Part shown: positions 1 to 8,496 of the stretch, piece after piece | Numbering within the stretch: the stretch's first letter is position 1 | How the letters are laid out: each line of letters begins with the position of its first letter | Source: CFX2 sp014338005 | Lineage (GTDB): Bacteria; Chloroflexota; Anaerolineae; Aggregatilineales; Phototrophicaceae | DNA: 64,000 nucleotides | NCBI GenBank assembly: GCA_030263555.1 | Contig: SZPE01000004.1 | Coordinates: 1-64,000, forward strand | Reading direction: 5' to 3' | Translations under genes and position numbers: made by a program | The notes under the pieces: model-generated | The model's input: the letters and a program-made list of their open reading frames with translations, nothing else | What the model was told of the DNA's origin: nothing | The model's database searches: none

Positions 1-115
1 CGTCAGTCAATGCGCCTATTGTCTCGGATGCACCCGCCATCACTGCTGCTGTCACCGAAGCGGCGGGCGCAGCGCCAGGGACAAGCCGGCCGCTTTAGCG
101 GCTGGTCGTTGACGG
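1..115. other. left-edge stretch, possible start of a downstream gene
   Basis: This short stretch lies downstream of the permease on its transcribed (minus) strand. It holds a perfect 14-base palindrome (GCCGCTAAAGCGGC) near 89-102. An open minus-strand frame begins at a GTG at 55 or an ATG at 40 and runs off the edge, giving too few residues to identify. An ABC ATPase would be expected next in a corrinoid importer operon, but these residues do not show one. Confidence 0.3.
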
Positions 116-1225
116 CTATCCGCCAAATGATGCGCGCAGAGAGCGGCGGCGCAGGATGATCCAGATGACGACCGGCGCGCCGATTAAGGCGGTGACGGCG
201 TTTAGCGGCAGCGTTACCTGGCTGCCTGGCACTTGGGCGACCAGATCGGCCAGCAGCGCGACGATGCCGCCCAGCAGCGCCGACGCCGGGATGAGCATCC
301 CATGATCGGACGTGCCGAAAATCCCCCGGCACAGGTGCGGCACGGCGATTCCGAGAAAACCAATCGGGCCGCAGAAGGCCGTCACCGCGCCCGCCAGCAG
401 CGCCGTGCTGGCGATGATGCCCACGCGCACGCGCCGCACGTTCACGCCCATGCTGCGCGCGTAGGACTCGCCCAGCAGCAGCGCGTTGAGCGGTTTGATG
501 AGCAGAAACGCGCCGGCCAGCCCGGCCAGAATCGCGGGGACAAAAACCGGCATCTGCCCCCAGGTGACGCCGCCAAAACTGCCGAACGTCCAGTTGAGGT
601 AAACCTGCACCCGGTCGGCCAGGCTGAAGTACACCAGCAGGCTGACCAGCGCGCCGGTCGTATAGCCGAACATCAGCCCCAGGATCAGCAGCGTGACGAC
701 ACTCTGCACCCGCCGCGCCACCACCAGCACCAGCGCCAGCACCACCGCCGCGCCCAGGCTGGCCGCCGCTGCCAGCCCAAAATCGCCGAACAGCCCCAGG
801 CCGGCCACCAGCACCGAGCCGGTCGTGCTGGCGCTCATCACCACCAGTGCCACCCCCAGGCTGGCCCCGGAACTGATGCCCAGCACGTAGGGGTCGGCCA
901 GCGGATTGCGGAAAAGCGTCTGCATTTGCAGCCCGCCGACCGCCAGCGCCGCCCCCGCCAGCAGCGCCGTGAGCGCTTTCGGCAGCCGGAAGTTCAGCAC
1001 AATCGTTTCCCAGGTGGCGCGGGAGGCCTGCCCGCCAGTGAGGATGGTCACGATTTCGCCCAGGGGGATATTCACCGACCCCACCGCCAGGCTGAGCAGA
1101 AACGCGCCCAGCAGCCCCGCCGCCAGCGCCAGCAAAAGCAGCCGCCGCGTCCCCAGCCGGAAGTGAACGCCCTGTAAAGAGGCCGCCCGTTCCAGCGCAT
1201 ACGGTTTTATATCAGCTTCTCGCAT
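116..1225 (-). CDS. FecCD/BtuC-family ABC transporter permease
   Basis: This is the inner-membrane permease of a corrinoid- or siderophore-type importer. The 369 residues form about ten hydrophobic segments, as in BtuC and FecC/D. Family motifs are visible: GISSGASLG after the second or third segment, and the cytoplasmic loop GPIGFLGIAVPHLCRG near residue 285, which contacts the ATPase. The length is slightly above the usual 330-350 because of a hydrophilic N-terminal extension of about 25 residues. It lies downstream of the substrate-binding protein on the same strand, separated by 183 bases that contain a palindromic repeat. The cobalamin riboswitch upstream of the binding protein makes cobalamin or a precursor the best substrate guess. 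The matching ATPase is not in the window. Confidence 0.9.
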   Translation of the reverse strand: MREADIKPYALERAASLQGVHFRLGTRRLLLLALAAGLLGAFLLSLAVGSVNIPLGEIVTILTGGQASRATWETIVLNFRLPKALTALLAGAALAVGGLQMQTLFRNPLADPYVLGISSGASLGVALVVMSASTTGSVLVAGLGLFGDFGLAAAASLGAAVVLALVLVVARRVQSVVTLLILGLMFGYTTGALVSLLVYFSLADRVQVYLNWTFGSFGGVTWGQMPVFVPAILAGLAGAFLLIKPLNALLLGESYARSMGVNVRRVRVGIIASTALLAGAVTAFCGPIGFLGIAVPHLCRGIFGTSDHGMLIPASALLGGIVALLADLVAQVPGSQVTLPLNAVTALIGAPVVIWIILRRRSLRASFGG

Positions 1226-1294
1226 AACATCGTCCAGCTATTTTGTACGGGGGCGAGCCAGCAGCTCACCCCCGGCTTCTGTGGTCGTTCGTAA

Positions 1295-1402
1295 TGCTTT
1301 TCACCCCACCCCCGTCCCCTCTCCGAATTCAAAAAGGGGTGAAAAACGCGCCCGTCGCTCCCCTGAATTCGGGAGAGCGGGGTTGGGGGTGAGGGGGTTT
1401 GT
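1295..1402. repeat. G-rich imperfect inverted repeat (dispersed family, copy 1)
   Basis: The two arms (about 1300-1331 and 1363-1397) are imperfect reverse complements that both contain GAATTC. The right arm ends in GGGGTTGGGGGTGAGGG. A similar tail occurs near 14647 and, on the other strand, near 60650. The element sits between the binding protein and permease genes of one operon. Confidence 0.6.
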
Positions 1403-1408
1403 ACTACG

Positions 1409-2596
1409 CTATCCCCCCGCCGGGACAAGCTGTTTGTAAAAATACAGCTCATGGTCGGGCAGCAGATCAGGGTGAAAGATACGAATCAGATCGGCCAGGA
1501 TGATGTCCGGGTTGGCCTGCCCCGCTTCGTAATAGTCGCTGCCGCCGCCGGCGCTCTGGCGCGCATTGTTGGTATACACGTTCCCCTTCTGCACGGCGGC
1601 AAACTCGGCAAACCGCTCGTCCGCCGCCAGCAGGTCGTCCAGCGTCGTCTGGAAAGTGTTCACCCAGAAATCGGCGCCGGCGGCACGGTCAAACACCGTT
1701 TCAAAATCCAGGAACAGGCTGCCGGTGGACTCGTCATCCGCCCACAGGTAAGCCGCGCCCGCGTCGGCCAGCAGCTGCGCCAGGTAGCTGCGCCCGCCCG
1801 GCAAAAACCAGGTATCGCCAAAGGGCGTGGTCGCCAGGACGGTCGGCTTGTCTGCCGCGCCGGCGGTCAGCGCCGCCAGTTCCTGGTAGCGCGACTCGAC
1901 GCCGGCGAAGGTTTCTTCGGCCAGCGCCTCGGTATTAAAAAACAGGGCGATGAACTTGCCCCACTCGGCCTGGCCGAGCGGCGAGGTATCCAGAAAATCG
2001 GCGTTGACGACCACCGGCAGCCCGGCCTGTTCCAGCACCGGCAGGTTGGTATCGTCGGCGCTGAACCGCTGCGTCAGCACCAGATCGGGTTCGAGGTCTA
2101 CCAGCGCCTCGACGTTGGGGGCTGTGCCGCTGCCGCCGCCGCCGATCTCGGTTATGTCGCCGGCTTCAAAGGCCGCCAGCACTTCGGGGCTGCTGGTATA
2201 CAGGGGTGTATCTATGGCAACCAGCCGGTCAAGCAGCCCCTGCGATACGATATGCGGCAGGAACGAGGTGGACATGCTGACGAACTGCGCACTTGGCACT
2301 TCGATCACCGGCGTCTCGCCGTAACCGTCCGGCACAGGTGTGCCGCACTGGACGAGCAGGTATTGCAGCGGCGCGTCCGCGCCCTGCCAGGGCAGCAGCA
2401 CCGTCACCAGCTTGTAATGGTTAAAGTACTCGACGCTGAAACCCTGGGCATACTCGACGGTGACTTTATCGGGGAAATAATCCACGCCGGGGTCAAACGA
2501 CTCGACGCACGCGGCGGTCAGATTGGCTTCCTGCGCGCCGACAACCGGGACGACCAGGAACGCGGCCAGCAGCACGAACAACAAACGGAATTTCAT
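1409..2596 (-). CDS. periplasmic-type substrate-binding protein, corrinoid/metal-chelate ABC importer
   Basis: This is the extracytoplasmic binding protein feeding the permease at 116-1225. The chosen ATG at 2596 gives 395 residues, a hydrophobic signal peptide of about 21 residues ending in VVGA, and an ideal GAGGAGG site at 2603-2610. A longer reading frame to 2752 would run through the terminator of the leader and is rejected. The body resembles the Fe3+-siderophore/B12 binding fold: two lobes with repeated FVSMSTSFLPHIV and EALVDLEPDLVL segments, the latter typical of BtuF-like proteins. There is no lipobox cysteine, so it may be released or held by another means. Regulation by a B12 riboswitch supports corrinoid uptake; substrate identity is inferred. 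Confidence 0.88.
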   Translation of the reverse strand: MKFRLLFVLLAAFLVVPVVGAQEANLTAACVESFDPGVDYFPDKVTVEYAQGFSVEYFNHYKLVTVLLPWQGADAPLQYLLVQCGTPVPDGYGETPVIEVPSAQFVSMSTSFLPHIVSQGLLDRLVAIDTPLYTSSPEVLAAFEAGDITEIGGGGSGTAPNVEALVDLEPDLVLTQRFSADDTNLPVLEQAGLPVVVNADFLDTSPLGQAEWGKFIALFFNTEALAEETFAGVESRYQELAALTAGAADKPTVLATTPFGDTWFLPGGRSYLAQLLADAGAAYLWADDESTGSLFLDFETVFDRAAGADFWVNTFQTTLDDLLAADERFAEFAAVQKGNVYTNNARQSAGGGSDYYEAGQANPDIILADLIRIFHPDLLPDHELYFYKQLVPAGG

Positions 2597-2705
2597 TTTA
2601 AGCCTCCTCGGTGCGAGATACGAGCCTTGCCGCCAGCAGCACCCTCGCGCCGAGACGATTTGACCGCGCGCTGCCCACCAACCCGCAGCAGAACGCCGCC
2701 GGTGA

Positions 2706-2731
2706 AATAAAAACCCGCCGTCAGGCGGGGT
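2706..2731 (-). terminator. riboswitch-linked intrinsic terminator
   Basis: On the minus strand CCCGCC-TGA-CGGCGGG is followed at once by TTTTTATTT. It lies between the cobalamin riboswitch and the binding-protein start, the expected place for a transcription-termination expression platform. Confidence 0.75.
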
Positions 2732-2744
2732 GCAGGTGGTATAA

Positions 2745-2925
2745 CGCTCCATGCCCGCCCCCCTTTGTCCACGAAGGTGGTACTCAAGCGGTGATGAAGG
2801 CGGGCATTCGGGCTTCTCCGGCTCTAACCGGAGTTACCGCTGCGGGACAGCGCCGGACTTTCACCGGCTTCCCCCATTATGCGCCTCGCATCCGGGCGGC
2901 AGGCGCACCATCATCAGCTCTATGT
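2745..2925 (-). ncRNA. cobalamin riboswitch
   Basis: The minus-strand leader carries the conserved core of the B12 aptamer: GGGAAGCCGGTGAAAGTCC, then GCTGTCCCGCAGCGGTAA, then paired CTCCGG/CCGGAG arms, and a B12-box-like GCCCGAATGCCCGCC. Ends are approximate. The aptamer is preceded by a promoter at 2939-2967 and followed by an intrinsic terminator at 2706-2731, so cobalamin binding most likely stops transcription of the importer genes. Confidence 0.9.
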
Positions 2926-2938
2926 TGACGATACAATG

Positions 2939-2967
2939 AGCCTAACACGCTCATCGCCAAATGTCAA
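2939..2967 (-). promoter_or_regulatory. promoter of the riboswitch-controlled importer operon
   Basis: On the minus strand a consensus TTGACA (2967-2962) is followed after 17 bases by TAGGCT (2944-2939). Transcription would start just before the cobalamin aptamer. Confidence 0.6.
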
Positions 2968-2981
2968 TCAAACGAATGGCA

Positions 2982-3430
2982 TTAAAACAGCGGCAGTTGG
3001 CCGCTTTCGGGCCGGGTTTTGAGCGGGCGCGGGGGCAGCAGACCGCGCGCTTCCAGCCAGCCAGCGTCCGGGCCATCCCAACCCAGGCGCTGCAAGTTCA
3101 CGCGCCCATTTTTATCGAAAGTCGCGCCCTCGCGTTCCAGGCGCGCGCGCTGCTCAAGGGCGGCGCGGCTGCCTTCCGGCAGGCTGATGCCGCCCTGCCC
3201 ATTGACGACCCGCTGCCAGGGGATGTCCGGCGTATCAGCGGCGGAAACGGCGTTCAGCGCCTTGCCCACCCATACCGGCGCGAGACGCGCGTAGTCGTCC
3301 GGGTCTACACCCCCGGCGGCGGAATCATCGAAGCGATCTGCCCGTAGGTGCTGACCGCGCCGGATGGAATCTGCCGCACGATGTCCCAGACGATACGGCT
3401 GTAGGCTTCGGGATCGGGCGGGGTTAACAT
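2982..3430 (-). pseudogene. alkyltransferase-like (MGMT family) protein, frameshifted
   Basis: This is a DNA-binding domain of the O6-alkylguanine alkyltransferase family, close to the ATL proteins that flag alkylated guanine for repair. Starting from ATG 3430 the reading gives residues such as IVWDIVRQIPSGAVSTYGQIASM and then hits a stop in PPPGV*. The remaining frame continues exactly where that stops: DPDDYARLAPVWVGKALNAV, then PWQRVVNGQGGISLPEG and GRVNLQRLGWDG. One missing G in the run of five at 3310-3314 explains the break. The PCHRV motif with catalytic cysteine is replaced by PWQRV, as in ATL proteins. Either the sequence has an indel error and the gene is intact (about 150 residues), or it is a recent pseudogene. 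Confidence 0.75.
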
Positions 3431-3448
3431 CCTGTTCGTGTCTCCCTT

Positions 3449-6088
3449 CTATCGCACCTGAATGCCGGCTGCCAGCGTCACGGCGTCCTGTCCGGGCTGA
3501 ATTTCGATACGCTGACCCGATGCCGCATCGTACAAGCCGGCGATCAGCGCCGCCGGGCCGGGCGCGGCATCGGCGTGGAACTTCAGCCGGTGTGCGTCGA
3601 GCAGGTATTCGCCGGGACGCCAGCCGGTCGTCGGGCGGCTGCCTGCCGCCGGCAGCGAGTCGCTCTGGGCGATCACGCGGCCATCCACGCCGACAAGCTG
3701 CACAAAAACGGTATAACTGCGTTCGGCGGTCTGCCCTGCCCGCCAGACCAGCGTCACCGGCACGTCCCGGCTGCGGTCGAACGAATCGCCATCCAGCGAG
3801 AAACCCGCCAGCGTCCCCACGCCGGGGAAGTCCACCCCTACCGTTTCGTCAAATTCCGGCTCGTCGTACAGCGCCGGCACAACTTCGACCGTGTACGATG
3901 CCAGCGCGCGGCCATCCGGCAGCAGCAGCCGGGCTTCTCCGGCCTTTGCGTCCGCCGGGACGAGCATTTCGCGCCAGTCGAGAACCACCTTTGAAGCCCC
4001 AACCCCTGAGGGATAGGAATCGAAGGCGAGGGACGAACTAACCACCTGCCAGCCATCCCCGGCCAGCGTTACATCGGGCAGCGCGCCCTGCCCCGACCAC
4101 AGCAGCGCCAGCCGCAGGACGCCGCCGTTTTGAAGTGTGCCGCCGGTCTGGTCATGCGCCAGCAGGCGCAGGCCATCCAGCGCCCAATCCGCCGCGACCG
4201 GCATCCCGTGTTCGCGGTTCACCCGCGCCCAATCCGCGCCGGGGACGACTTCCCAGACGTCTAACGGCAGATCAAGGGCTGCGCGCGCCCCCGGCGCGGG
4301 CGACAGGTCGTAGCCGGAGGGCCTGGCCTGTTCGTCGTACAGCCGCAGCAGCACCGGATACTGACCCGCCGGCGCGCCATAAGGCAGCCGCAGCAGCGGG
4401 TAAGCCGTCAGCGTCGAACCCGCCGGCAGCGTCGAACCGGTGCGCTGGGCGGCATCGGCGAAAATCGCGTCGGCGCGCGCCACTTCCCAGCCCAGGCCGT
4501 TCTGGACGATGATCGCGGCTTTAAGATCAACATCGCCATCCCGCGCGAGCGTGATCCGCACCGGCAGGCACAGGGCGCGATCGGCGGTCGTGGACGGCAG
4601 ATCACCAACAGACACTACACGTGCCAGGTCGGAAACCGCTTCAAATGGGCGTAATTCCGGCACATCGAGCGCCGGCGCGCGGTAAAGCTGGCTGCTCATG
4701 CCGTAAACCGTGAACGTCTCCGGCGGGCTGGTCGTGCCGTTCGCCAGCAGGCAGCCCATCATGCCGCGATAATCGGCGCGCTGCGTGTACCAGATGTTGA
4801 GCGCCACATCGCCGCTTTCCGGCAGCAGCGGCAGCACGGCTTCCAGGTCGCTGCCTTCGGGCAGCGTCACGCGCCGCGCCTTCACGCCCAGCCGTTCCCA
4901 GTAGTACCACAGGTCGTAGCGGTCGGCATAAGACCAGGCCAGGACGGTATCATCTTCGGCCAGTGTGCCGGCGTAATACCGCACCATGCCGCGCACGTCA
5001 TCATGCTGGTAGGCCGGGTTGGTCGTGATGAAAAAAACGGCGGCCACAAACGCGGCCAGGAAAACCCCGGCAGCCGGCGCCGCCCAGCGCAGCCGCAGCC
5101 GCCCCAACCCCGCGCCGATGGCGACCAGCAGCAGCGGCGTTATCATCACCAGGTAGCGCCCGTGCAGATCGTTGCCCAGGACGGCCAGCCCCAGCAGCAG
5201 GCCGCCGGTCAGCAACGCCACATGGACGGCCAGCCAGCGCGCGGCGGGTTTGCGCCAGGGGATCAGCAGCAGCGCCAGCGCCAGCAGGACGGCGGCTAGC
5301 GCCGAAACCACCGACTCCTGCCCGGCCAAACTCCACGAACCCGCCCACAACGATTCCCACATGCGGGCGAGCAGCGTTATATCCAGGGCCGGCGCGCTCG
5401 TCACGGCGCTGTTGGCTTCCGGCAGCAGCAGAAAACGGGTCGTAAACCAGGGCAGCCACAGCAGCCCGACGGCCACCTGCCCGGCCAGCCAAAGCCGCCG
5501 GTTCGGGCGGCGATATAATGCCCAGGCCAGCAGCGCGGCGGCGTTCAGCCACAGGGCGGCCACCGGGCCGGTGTTGTGCGCGTACAGCAGTGCCAGTTCG
5601 GCGGCCCACAGCGCCGCCCACGCCCACCGCGTCGGGCGCTCCAGCAGCCGATGAAAGGCCAGCGCCGCCGCCGTCACCAGGACGGCCAGCAGCGTATACA
5701 TGCGCGCTTCCTGCGACGCCCACCACAGCAGCGGCGAAAACGCGGCCAGAAACGCCGACCAGCCGCCGGCGCGCGCGTCGAACAGGCGGCGGCCAAGCTG
5801 GTAAACCAGCGCCATCACCGGCAGGCCGGCCAACGCGGAAAACCACCGTAGCGCAAAAGTGCTATCGCCAAAACCATGCGCGGCGATGTTCAATAGAAGA
5901 TAATACAGGGGCGGGTTGGTCGGGTCGGCTGCCACTGCCGCCGCCGACGTCGGCTGAACGGCTGCATAAGCCGACCAGCCTTCATCGAACCAGATGCTTT
6001 GCGTTTGAATATGATATAAACGCGCCGCCGCCGCCAGGACGATCAGCGCGATCAGCAGCCAGAAAAGGCACGGCAGACGCAGGTGCAT
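3449..6088 (-). CDS. large membrane glycosyltransferase, GT39/ArnT-like (mannosyltransferase superfamily)
   Basis: This is a polytopic GT-C glycosyltransferase, expected to use a polyprenyl-phosphate sugar donor at the outer face of the membrane. The first ATG-led hydrophobic segment starts at 6088; an ATG at 6139 would add 17 residues, and neither has a clear ribosome site. After the first helix comes IWFDEGWSAYA, the acidic first-loop motif (DE) of the family, then TNPPLYYLLL and SQEARMYTLL, typical of bacterial Dol-P-Man-like transferases. About 10-12 helices fill residues 1-400. The remaining 450 residues are soluble and beta-rich, with repeated short sandwich-like stretches, and would face outside. 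It is divergent from the FHA gene. The acceptor is unknown. Confidence 0.82.
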   Translation of the reverse strand: MHLRLPCLFWLLIALIVLAAAARLYHIQTQSIWFDEGWSAYAAVQPTSAAAVAADPTNPPLYYLLLNIAAHGFGDSTFALRWFSALAGLPVMALVYQLGRRLFDARAGGWSAFLAAFSPLLWWASQEARMYTLLAVLVTAAALAFHRLLERPTRWAWAALWAAELALLYAHNTGPVAALWLNAAALLAWALYRRPNRRLWLAGQVAVGLLWLPWFTTRFLLLPEANSAVTSAPALDITLLARMWESLWAGSWSLAGQESVVSALAAVLLALALLLIPWRKPAARWLAVHVALLTGGLLLGLAVLGNDLHGRYLVMITPLLLVAIGAGLGRLRLRWAAPAAGVFLAAFVAAVFFITTNPAYQHDDVRGMVRYYAGTLAEDDTVLAWSYADRYDLWYYWERLGVKARRVTLPEGSDLEAVLPLLPESGDVALNIWYTQRADYRGMMGCLLANGTTSPPETFTVYGMSSQLYRAPALDVPELRPFEAVSDLARVVSVGDLPSTTADRALCLPVRITLARDGDVDLKAAIIVQNGLGWEVARADAIFADAAQRTGSTLPAGSTLTAYPLLRLPYGAPAGQYPVLLRLYDEQARPSGYDLSPAPGARAALDLPLDVWEVVPGADWARVNREHGMPVAADWALDGLRLLAHDQTGGTLQNGGVLRLALLWSGQGALPDVTLAGDGWQVVSSSLAFDSYPSGVGASKVVLDWREMLVPADAKAGEARLLLPDGRALASYTVEVVPALYDEPEFDETVGVDFPGVGTLAGFSLDGDSFDRSRDVPVTLVWRAGQTAERSYTVFVQLVGVDGRVIAQSDSLPAAGSRPTTGWRPGEYLLDAHRLKFHADAAPGPAALIAGLYDAASGQRIEIQPGQDAVTLAAGIQVR

Positions 6089-6141
6089 GAGGACGCTCTG
6101 TGACAAAATCCGTACACCGTTTGGGACGGTGGGCGGCATAC

Positions 6142-6171
6142 TTGCATCAAGTCTCTACAACACTGTAGAAT
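6142..6171 (+). promoter_or_regulatory. possible promoter of the FHA gene
   Basis: TTGCAT at 6142-6147 and TAGAAT at 6166-6171 are separated by 18 bases. The -35 match is weak. The -10 overlaps the right arm of a small CTACA-ACAC-TGTAG hairpin. Confidence 0.35.
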
Positions 6172-6206
6172 AGTACCATAAATTTCATCCAACCAGGCAA
6201 ACCGGC

Positions 6207-7184
6207 ATGACTGACCAACCGGATAAGCAACCCAACAAACTTCCAATTCCTGCGGACAAAACCGAAACGCCGGAGAACAAACCGGCGGTGGATAAAAAAC
6301 CGGACGATTCGGCTGTCAAACCGCCGGAATCCGCGCAGACCCCCGGCGAAACAGCGGAGAAAAGACAGCCCGCCAACGGCGGCGAACCGACGCACCCCCC
6401 GTCCGATGCCGCGCCCAGGACTGAAAGCCCTGCCCCGGAGACGAAAAAACCGGAAACCGACCAGAGCGCGGTTAAGCCGGTTGAAAAAGACGTGTCCAAA
6501 CCCGCACCCGCGCCGCAGGCCGAAAAACCTGCCGCCAAACCCATGCCCGACGATACCGTCGCGCCGGGGATTACGACCGCGCCCGTCACCGGCGCGCCGG
6601 CAGCGCCGCCCAAACCTGCCGCTTCCGCCGGGCAGATCTGTCCCAACTGCGGCCATCGCAACCGCCCCGGCGTGCTGCTGTGTGAAAACTGCGGCACTAA
6701 CCTGGCGACCGGCAAACAGTCGGGCGTTGGCACGCGCGACCTGAAACGCGAGCAGGAAAGCGCCGAACAGGAAGGCGCAAAACTGCTGGATACCGGCCAG
6801 ACCAAAGCGATTGAGAGCGCGGGGGGCAGCGTTTTTACCGAAAATATGGTGCTGCGCGTAGAAATCGAAGGCGCGGCGATGCCGATGCTGGTTTATCCCA
6901 AAGCTGAAATTATCCTGGGACGGCGCGACCCGAATACCGGCGCGATGCCGGACGTGGATTTAACCGCCTATGCCGGCTACCGGATGGGCGTCAGCCGCCG
7001 CCATGCCGCCATTCGTTTCCAGGAACGGCAGCTTAACGTCTCTGACCTGGGCAGCAGCAACGGCACGTTCCTCAACGGCACGCGCCTGAACGCGCACCGG
7101 CCTTACCAACTGCGCGACGGCGATGAAATCCGCCTGGGACAAATGGTTCTGCGGCTGTTTTTCCAGTCTACCGGTCGCAAATAA
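6207..7184 (+). CDS. zinc-ribbon and FHA domain protein
   Basis: This is a cytoplasmic phosphothreonine-recognition protein of 325 residues. Residues 1-140 are low-complexity, rich in Pro, Lys, Glu and Ala, and probably disordered. A zinc ribbon follows with CPNCG near residue 145 and CENCG near 158. The FHA domain fills about 225-320, with LGRRDPNTG, SRRHAAIRF and SDLGSSNGTFLNG carrying the conserved Gly-Arg, Ser-x-x-His and Asn-Gly positions that bind phosphothreonine. It is a likely target or adaptor of Ser/Thr kinases; no kinase is in the window. It converges on the roadblock gene with only six bases between them. FHA assignment is firm; the role is inferred. Confidence 0.9.
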   Translation: MTDQPDKQPNKLPIPADKTETPENKPAVDKKPDDSAVKPPESAQTPGETAEKRQPANGGEPTHPPSDAAPRTESPAPETKKPETDQSAVKPVEKDVSKPAPAPQAEKPAAKPMPDDTVAPGITTAPVTGAPAAPPKPAASAGQICPNCGHRNRPGVLLCENCGTNLATGKQSGVGTRDLKREQESAEQEGAKLLDTGQTKAIESAGGSVFTENMVLRVEIEGAAMPMLVYPKAEIILGRRDPNTGAMPDVDLTAYAGYRMGVSRRHAAIRFQERQLNVSDLGSSNGTFLNGTRLNAHRPYQLRDGDEIRLGQMVLRLFFQSTGRK

Positions 7185-7190
7185 CGCCGG

Positions 7191-7592
7191 CTAATAACCC
7201 AGGATTTCCGCTACTTCGGAGGCCGCTTTTTTGGTCGCAAACAGAACGTGCGACATACGTGCTTCTTTTTGCACCAGCACCGCCAATGAGGCCCGTCCCG
7301 CCGGGTAGACCACCATTACGCCTTCTTCGCCTTCCATCAACAGCCGTTCCAGGTCCCCCTGCGCCAGCCGCCCCAGCGTCCGCTCGGCCAGGCCGATCAG
7401 GGTGGCGGACATGGCGGCCACCTGAGGGCTGCTGGTTGGGTTTTTGTGCGGGTTTTCGTCATCTCCCGGCGGGAAGGCGGCCACCAGCAGGCCGTCAATA
7501 TTAACGATGACGGTTGCTTTGATCCCTTCAACCGCATAATGCAGCGTTTTGAGCGCGTCTTCCAACCGTTTTTCGCGTGTTTCCTGAGCCAT
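7191..7592 (-). CDS. roadblock/LC7 domain protein
   Basis: This 133-residue protein has the roadblock/LC7 fold found in MglB and related regulators of small GTPases. The start at 7592 begins MAQETREKRLEDAL; a GTG-led extension to 7646 adds 18 unlikely residues. Visible features are a GIKATVIVNIDGLLVAAFP strand-turn-strand, a central VAAMSATLIGLAERTLGRL helix and a C-terminal VLVQKEARMSHVLFATKKA segment. No MglA-type GTPase gene lies next to it here, so its partner is unknown. It ends almost at the stop of the FHA gene, with which it converges. Confidence 0.85.
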   Translation of the reverse strand: MAQETREKRLEDALKTLHYAVEGIKATVIVNIDGLLVAAFPPGDDENPHKNPTSSPQVAAMSATLIGLAERTLGRLAQGDLERLLMEGEEGVMVVYPAGRASLAVLVQKEARMSHVLFATKKAASEVAEILGY

Positions 7593-7694
7593 AGCCTCGC
7601 TCGAACCCTCTCTGGTGCGTGCGGGTGCGTTGATCGAACACCCCACACAGTATAACCGAAAGCCTCTGCCGCCTCAACCAGGGCTACAGCCTTC

Positions 7695-8447
7695 TCAACG
7701 ACCGCGCGCCCGAATCATTTCCTCGGCAAACTGCGCCAGCAGGTAGCGTTCATCTTCGGTCAAATCGGCCTTAAGCAGCAAATCCGGGCGATTCAACCAG
7801 GTGCGCCGCAGCCCCTGTTCGCGCCGCCAGCGCAGAATTTTACCATGATCGCCCTGCTGAAGGATACTAGGCACTTCCAGCCCCCGGAACACCGGCGGTC
7901 GGGTATAATGCGGCCCTTCCAGAATGCCGTCGGCGTGGCTGTCCTCGTCGGCGGCCCAGCAGGCCCCCAGCACGCCAGGGATATGCCGCACCACCGCGTC
8001 AATCACCACTATCGCGGCCAGCTCGCCGCCCGTCAGCACGTAGTCCCCGATGCTGATTTCGTCGGTGATGACGAGCTGGCGCACCCGGTCGTCTATGCCT
8101 TCGTAGCGCCCGCATACCAGCGCCAGGCGCGGGTACGCCGCCAGCTCTTTCGCCATCCGGTGAGAAAAAACGCGCCCCTGCGGCGTCATCAGGATCACCG
8201 GCGTCCCCGGCGGCGCGTCCGCCAGCACGTGTTCCACCGCGCCCACCACCGGTTCGGCCTTCATAATCATACCGCCGCCGCCGCCGTAAGGGATATCATC
8301 GGCGGCGCGGTGTTTGTCGGTGCAAAAGTCGCGGATGTCGTGCAGCCGCAGGTCCAGCAGGCCGCGATCGCGCGCCTTCCACAGCATACTTTCGGTCATC
8401 GGCCCCTGGAACATGGCCGGGAACAGGGTCAGTACATCAATCCGCAT
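7695..8447 (-). CDS. trmD: tRNA (guanine-37-N1)-methyltransferase TrmD
   Basis: TrmD methylates G37 of tRNAs from S-adenosylmethionine to prevent frameshifting. The 250 residues match the usual 240-255. Recognisable are the start MRIDVLTLFPAMF, the early GLLDLRLHDIRDFCTDKHR, the knot region LVCGRYEGIDDRVRQL, and SIGDYVLTGGELAA, which form the trefoil-knot SAM site. The start at 8447 was chosen because it gives the family N-terminus; an upstream ATG at 8459 adds four residues and sits immediately beside a GGAGGG. It is not next to rimM, rpsP or rplS as in many bacteria. Confidence 0.96.
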   Translation of the reverse strand: MRIDVLTLFPAMFQGPMTESMLWKARDRGLLDLRLHDIRDFCTDKHRAADDIPYGGGGGMIMKAEPVVGAVEHVLADAPPGTPVILMTPQGRVFSHRMAKELAAYPRLALVCGRYEGIDDRVRQLVITDEISIGDYVLTGGELAAIVVIDAVVRHIPGVLGACWAADEDSHADGILEGPHYTRPPVFRGLEVPSILQQGDHGKILRWRREQGLRRTWLNRPDLLLKADLTEDERYLLAQFAEEMIRARGR

Positions 8448-8496
8448 GGCGGCGCGCATCCCTCCGTTCGCCCTAACGCCCCTATCTTATTGTAGC

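Noticed and set aside
233..1177. 314-residue plus-strand frame over the permease gene
   Set aside because: It has strongly biased His/Arg/Gln composition and is the reverse of a clear permease with conserved motifs.
1451..2710. 419-residue plus-strand frame over the binding protein
   Set aside because: Antisense to a gene with signal peptide, ribosome site and family motifs; no recognisable domain.
2597..2752. N-terminal extension of the binding protein
   Set aside because: It would translate through the riboswitch terminator; the ATG at 2596 has a perfect ribosome site and begins a signal peptide.
5001..5846. 281-residue minus-strand frame within the glycosyltransferase gene
   Set aside because: Alternate frame on the same strand with Gly/Ala/Arg bias; the GT39-like reading has helices and motifs.
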